From: Kovacikia minuta CCNUW1
Lineage (GTDB): Bacteria; Cyanobacteriota; Cyanobacteriia; Leptolyngbyales; Leptolyngbyaceae
Length of the DNA stretch: 64,000 bases
NCBI RefSeq assembly: GCF_020091585.1
Contig: NZ_CP083582.1
Span: 5,528,536 to 5,592,535 of the forward strand
Direction: 5' to 3'
Shown here: positions 60,495 to 64,000 of the stretch, in pieces
Position numbering within the stretch: the stretch's first letter is position 1
Layout of the letters: every line of letters begins with the position of its first letter
Notes under the pieces: model-generated
Seen by the model: only the letters and a program-made list of their open reading frames with translations
Databases searched by the model: none
Told to the model about the DNA's origin: nothing
Made by a program: the position numbers and the translations under genes

Positions 60495-62922
60495 GTGAGT
60501 AAACCCGATTCTCTGGAACCGATTTTGACCTGGTTTAAGCAGCAGGGCTGGCAACCATTGACCTTTTACGAAAGCGGCGTGGGAAGCCTATCTGGCAGGC
60601 AAAAGCGGCATGATTCAGGTGCCAACAGGTTCGGGCAAAACCTATGCAGCGGTAATGGGACCGATCGCAGCCATGCTGCAAACCCCTGCGAAAGGGCTTC
60701 AACTTCTCTACATCACTCCACTCAGGGCGCTTTCTCGCGATATCGAACAATCCATCCTGCGCCCGATTCAAGAGATGGGCTGGAATCTGCGGGTGGAATC
60801 TAGAACGGGAGACACCAGTTCTGCCCGCAAAACCCGGCAACTCAAAGCGATGCCAGATATCCTCATCACTACACCGGAATCCCTTTCTTTGATGCTGTCC
60901 TATGCAGGAACCCAGGCACTCTTCGGCTCCCTGCGATCGGTCATTCTGGATGAATGGCATGAATTACTCAGTTCAAAGCGTGGCACCCAGACAGAACTGT
61001 GTCTGTCCCATCTGCGGGGATTGCAACCCAATCTGCAAACCTGGGCAGTTTCGGCAACCTTAGGAAATGTGCAGGAAGCAGCCCAAACAGCCGTAGGACG
61101 GACTGCTGCACCAGTCGTTATCCAATCCAATCTGGAACGGAAAACCGTGATCCAGAGTATTCTGCCAGAATCGGTGGACACCTTCCCCTGGGGTGGGCAC
61201 CTAGGACTGCGGATGTTTGAGGAACTGGTGGCAGCACTGGATATCGAGAAATCGACGCTGATTTTTACAAATACGCGGTTTCAGGCAGAACGGTGGTTTC
61301 AGGCATTGTCGTTTGCCCTACCAGAGTATACGGATCGGATTGCTCTGCATCATAGTTCGATCGACGTGAAAGAGCGGGAAGCGATCGAAGCTGGACTCAA
61401 AGCCGGACACATCAAATGGGTGGTCTGCACCTCATCGCTAGATTTAGGGGTAGATTTTCAACCTGTAGAGCGGGTGGTGCAAATTGGGAGTGCGAAAAAT
61501 CTTGCCCGCCTGTTGCAGCGAGCCGGACGATCGGCTCACGTCCCCCAGGGCACCTCACAAGTCTTTTTCCTACCAACCAATGCCCTGGAATTGTTGGAGA
61601 TCTCAGCATTTCGCAGCGGGTTAAAAGCGGGAGATATTGAAGCGCGGCATCCCCTCAACAAGCCCTATGATGTGCTAATTCAACACCTTGTTACATTGGC
61701 TTCTGGCGATGGCTTTAAGGCAAACGAAACCTTAGAAAACATTCGGAAGACGGTTTCCTATGCCAATCTAACCGATACCGAATTTGACTGGATATTGGAA
61801 TTCATTACCCAGGGCGGCAAGAGTTTGAGCGCCTATCCCCGTTATCAAAAAGTGGGGTCAAACACTGGTGTTTATCAAGTATCCGATGCCCAAATCACTC
61901 GTATGCATCGCATGAGTATCGGCACAATTACTTCCAATCAAGCGGTTCAGATTCGATATATGAACCAGACCAGGATTGGAGCCGTAGAAGAAAGTTTTGT
62001 CTCCCGCATGAAGAAAGGCGATGTGTTCTTTTTTGCGGGGAAACAGCTCGAATTTTTTATGATGAAAGATATGGTAGTTTATGTTAAATCCACCAGTAAG
62101 AAATCTACCGTTATCCCAACCTGGGCAGGTGGAAATTTAGCCATTTCTGGCTCTTTAAGCACCCATTTAAGGAAAGAGATTGAGCGTTCCAGAAACCATA
62201 CTGACCTGAATCTGGAACTCGATCGGATTCTTCCCATCCTGTCTGCCCAGGAACGAATTTCTCACCTTCCCACTGATGATGAACTCTTGATCGAATGTTG
62301 CAAAACCCGTGAAGGACAACATCTCTACGTCTTCCCCTTTGAAGGACGATTTGTGCATGAAGGATTGGGCTTTCTCTGGGGGTATCGATTTGCCCATCAA
62401 AAGAACGCAACGTTCACAATTTCGGTGAACGATTACGGGTTTGAAATTTTAGCCCCAAAAGGCTACCCCTTTAAAGAGCTTTTCTCTAACCAGTTTTTTG
62501 GTCTGGATTCCCTGATTGAAGATATCAAAGCCAGCCTAAATCTTTCTGAATTGATCGGTCGTAAATTTCGAGGAATTGCGCAGATTGCTGGCTTAGTATT
62601 TAAGGGTTATCCCACTGCCAAAAAGACCTCCAATCAACTCCAGATCAGTTCCTCCCTGATTTATGACGTGTTTACTAAATATGAGCCAGAAAATCTTTTA
62701 TTGAAGCAGGCAGAAAACGAGGTATTAGCGGAACAATTGGAAGCGCATCGGCTAGCACTGACCCTCGATCGCCTCAGTAAGCTGAAAGTCATTTGGAAAG
62801 AAACGAAGCGCCCCTCACCTTTTGCCTTCCCCCTCCTGGTTGAACGGCTCAACTCCCGCATGTCCAATGAAAGTTTGCTGGAGCGGATCGAACGCATGAA
62901 ACAACAGTGGGAAGGAAAATAG
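60495..62922 (+). pseudogene. Ligase-associated-type DEXH-box helicase, one apparent frameshift near its N terminus
   Basis: About 808 residues if joined. The first frame starts at GTG 60495 (SKPDSLEPILTWFKQQGWQP, LTFYES) and the second continues AWEAYLAGKSGMIQVPTGSG with Walker A PTGSGKT. Dropping one G from the GG near 60577 joins them. Further motifs are PLRALSRDIEQSI, TTPESLSLML, VILDEWHELLSSKRGTQTEL (DEWHEL is characteristic of ligase-associated DEXH helicases), SATLGNVQEAA, LVFTNTRF-like IFTNTRFQAERW, and LLQRAGRSAHVPQG. The C-terminal third is the Lhr-like accessory region. In other genomes this type is linked to an ATP-dependent DNA ligase and exonuclease; neither is adjacent here. 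Confidence 0.85.
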
Positions 62923-63109
62923 GGGAAGGCAGAAGGGAAGGATAAAGGATAAAGGATAAAGGATAAAGGATAAAGGATAAAGGATAGAAAAACAGAGAGC
63001 AGAGAGAAAGGATGAGGCAGGGGAACTGGGGGATAAAATCCCATCCTTTATCCCTTCCCCCTTCCCCCTTCCCCTTTCCCCCTTCTCCCTTCCCCCCTTC
63101 CCCTTCCCC
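62923..63109. repeat. Simple-repeat block after the helicase gene
   Basis: Six to seven tandem GGATAAA heptamers lie at 62940-62985, then degenerate CTTCCCC runs at 63050-63112. Both word types recur elsewhere in the window. No gene. Confidence 0.85.
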
Positions 63110-63292
63110 TTACTGCACTTCGTACCGCCAGTTGATGGCACGCGGTTTAACTGAGGATTGAGGATTGGAGATATGAGCCGTATAAGTGTTACCGCGATAT
63201 TGTAATGCTCTCAGATGGGGACCAGCGACGGAAATGGAGCGATCGGGAGTTGATTCAAAGTTGTAGGATTGACCGCGATAGGTGAGTTGCAT
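63110..63292 (-). CDS. DUF4278 family small protein
   Basis: 60 residues from ATG 63292; the open frame extends further upstream but conservation begins at this Met. It begins MQLTYRGQSYNFESTP, has RALQYRGNTYTAH and ends INWRYEVQ. The paired YRG-x-Y blocks are the hallmark of DUF4278, a small cyanobacterial family, several of which I recall as stress- or light-induced, though no biochemical role is known. Some simple-repeat text (ISNPQSSVKPR region) is present in the middle. No operon partner is visible. Confidence 0.7.
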   Translation of the reverse strand: MQLTYRGQSYNFESTPDRSISVAGPHLRALQYRGNTYTAHISNPQSSVKPRAINWRYEVQ

Positions 63293-64000
63293 CGGGATTA
63301 CTCCTGAGTGTGTGGGACGGATGTAGCGTTGATGGTGAGGTTTACCAATTAGGATTATTTTTCTGGGGTATAGCTCAACCAGAAATTCAATCGACCCAGG
63401 AGCGCTTCCCTTTCCTCCAGCGAATTGCAGTAGCGAAGCTGGTAACGGATTTCTTGAATGACTACATTTCTTCCTTCGATTGGTGGGATACATGACCTGT
63501 TCCTCGTTTGTGTAGAGTTCTTGTCTACCGACAATTTATTTATACTCTTTTCAACGGTAACAGACGATACAGAAAAGTTAAGATATTTCCGGAACGTAAC
63601 CGACTTAACTTTTCATACATTTTTATTGCAAGAAGAATTTATTAACTTCTGGCGCAGGGGGTTGTACCAAATTTGTGTAGATGCATCTCCTGGAGAGATG
63701 CGATGAATTGCGCTGAGATAAATATTTAGGAACAGGCACAAAATAAAGTCACTAACGTGTAGGGGCTTGGCATGCGGCAGAGAGGCTTGCGGCTAGAGCA
63801 TCGGTACAGTATTTCGAGAAACCGGGTTTCTGGTGAGGATATTCAGCGAAAATTGAGCATCTCACAGCAGAAACCCGGTTTCTGTACCGGCGTTCTAGGG
63901 CAAAGGTTTTTGCCCCCATGCCAAGCCCTTACGACTGGAATTGCCGATATGATGAATTCGAGATCCTTACCTGCCTTGGTGCAGACCCCAGAGGACTTGA
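63293..64000. other. Terminal intergenic region with nested repeat, no gene seen
   Basis: No coding region with a start site was found. Positions 63530-63660 are A+T-rich and could hold a promoter. A repeat element with inverted ends occupies 63757-63934. The last 60 bases may begin a gene outside the window (ATGATGAATTCG at 63949), but there is too little to judge. Confidence 0.45.
63757..63934. mobile_element. MITE-like element with GTAGGGGCTTGGCATG ends enclosing repeat G5
   Basis: The 16-bp left end GTAGGGGCTTGGCATG (63759-63774) pairs with the complement CATGCCAAGCCCTTAC at 63918-63933. Inside, 63806-63899 is an AGAAACCGGGTTTCT-type repeat nearly identical to 59604-59695, in inverse orientation. 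This suggests one repeat lying within another. No open frame. Confidence 0.65.

Noticed and set aside
63458-63706. 82-residue plus-strand frame near the window end
   Set aside because: No ribosome site, A+T-rich text and no conserved look; it overlaps the upstream region of the DUF4278 gene.

Overview
This window is chromosomal DNA of a cyanobacterium. It carries the overlapping photosystem II pair psbD/psbC, the photosystem I assembly gene ycf4, a dense scatter of HIP1-type GCGATCGC octamers, and protein families that are mainly cyanobacterial (DUF4278, Npun_R2479-type HD protein, cyanobacterial FadL-like porin, many Uma2/DUF820 and Rpn nucleases). The large number of intergenic repeats, heptamer-type simple repeats and miniature transposons suggests a filamentous, Leptolyngbya- or Oscillatoria-like genome; the genus cannot be fixed from this sequence alone. 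No rRNA, tRNA or CRISPR array was seen.

Layout. 0-4.5 kb: a TolB-like propeller protein, a DUF6745 locus split by a VapBC-type toxin-antitoxin pair, and a small papain-fold toxin with a probable immunity gene; the toxin seems to start at ATT. 4.5-7 kb: an operon of two leaderless HtrA-type proteases and a LuxR-type regulator whose receiver lacks the phospho-acceptor Asp. 7-16 kb: Uma2 nuclease, a small membrane protein, PhoH, DUF99, MsrA, a basic-tailed protein, MurF, and an ISKra4-family element beside an IS5 remnant. 16-22.3 kb: YoeB-type toxin-antitoxin pair, Rpn nuclease and its decayed duplicate, Uma2, HerA-like ATPase, HD metalloprotein. 22.6-31 kb: aldo-keto reductase, psbDC, ycf4, cyclophilin lipoprotein, ketoacyl synthase, internally deleted FadL. 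31-40 kb: Rieske protein, ethylene-receptor-like hybrid histidine kinase, glycogen phosphorylase. 40-46.7 kb: exopolysaccharide genes (O-antigen-ligase-type polymerase, polyprenyl-phosphate sugar transferase, WecG-type glycosyltransferase) and a GNAT. 47-58.5 kb: two paralogous small proteins, a TpsA-type secreted protein, a site-2-protease/TPR protein, a NACHT NTPase and a membrane-anchored caspase-like protease. 58.8-64 kb: RadC, a membrane protein, a ligase-associated-type helicase and a DUF4278 protein.

The clearest structural discovery is a nested set of miniature transposons. A ~160-bp element with GAGGRTGTTTGAAAAG ends and 3-bp TNA duplications occurs three times. In two copies an identical 188-bp element with ~20-bp inverted ends has inserted at essentially the same internal site, in opposite orientations and with ~11-bp target duplications. 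At least four more repeat families are present, and simple repeats have expanded in frame inside several essential-looking genes.

Five genes (an HD protein, glgP, the TpsA-type protein, the helicase and a small fragment) are each broken by what looks like one extra G or C in a short G/C run. That common signature is more like a systematic base-calling error than five independent decays. It should be resolved before any of them is called a pseudogene.
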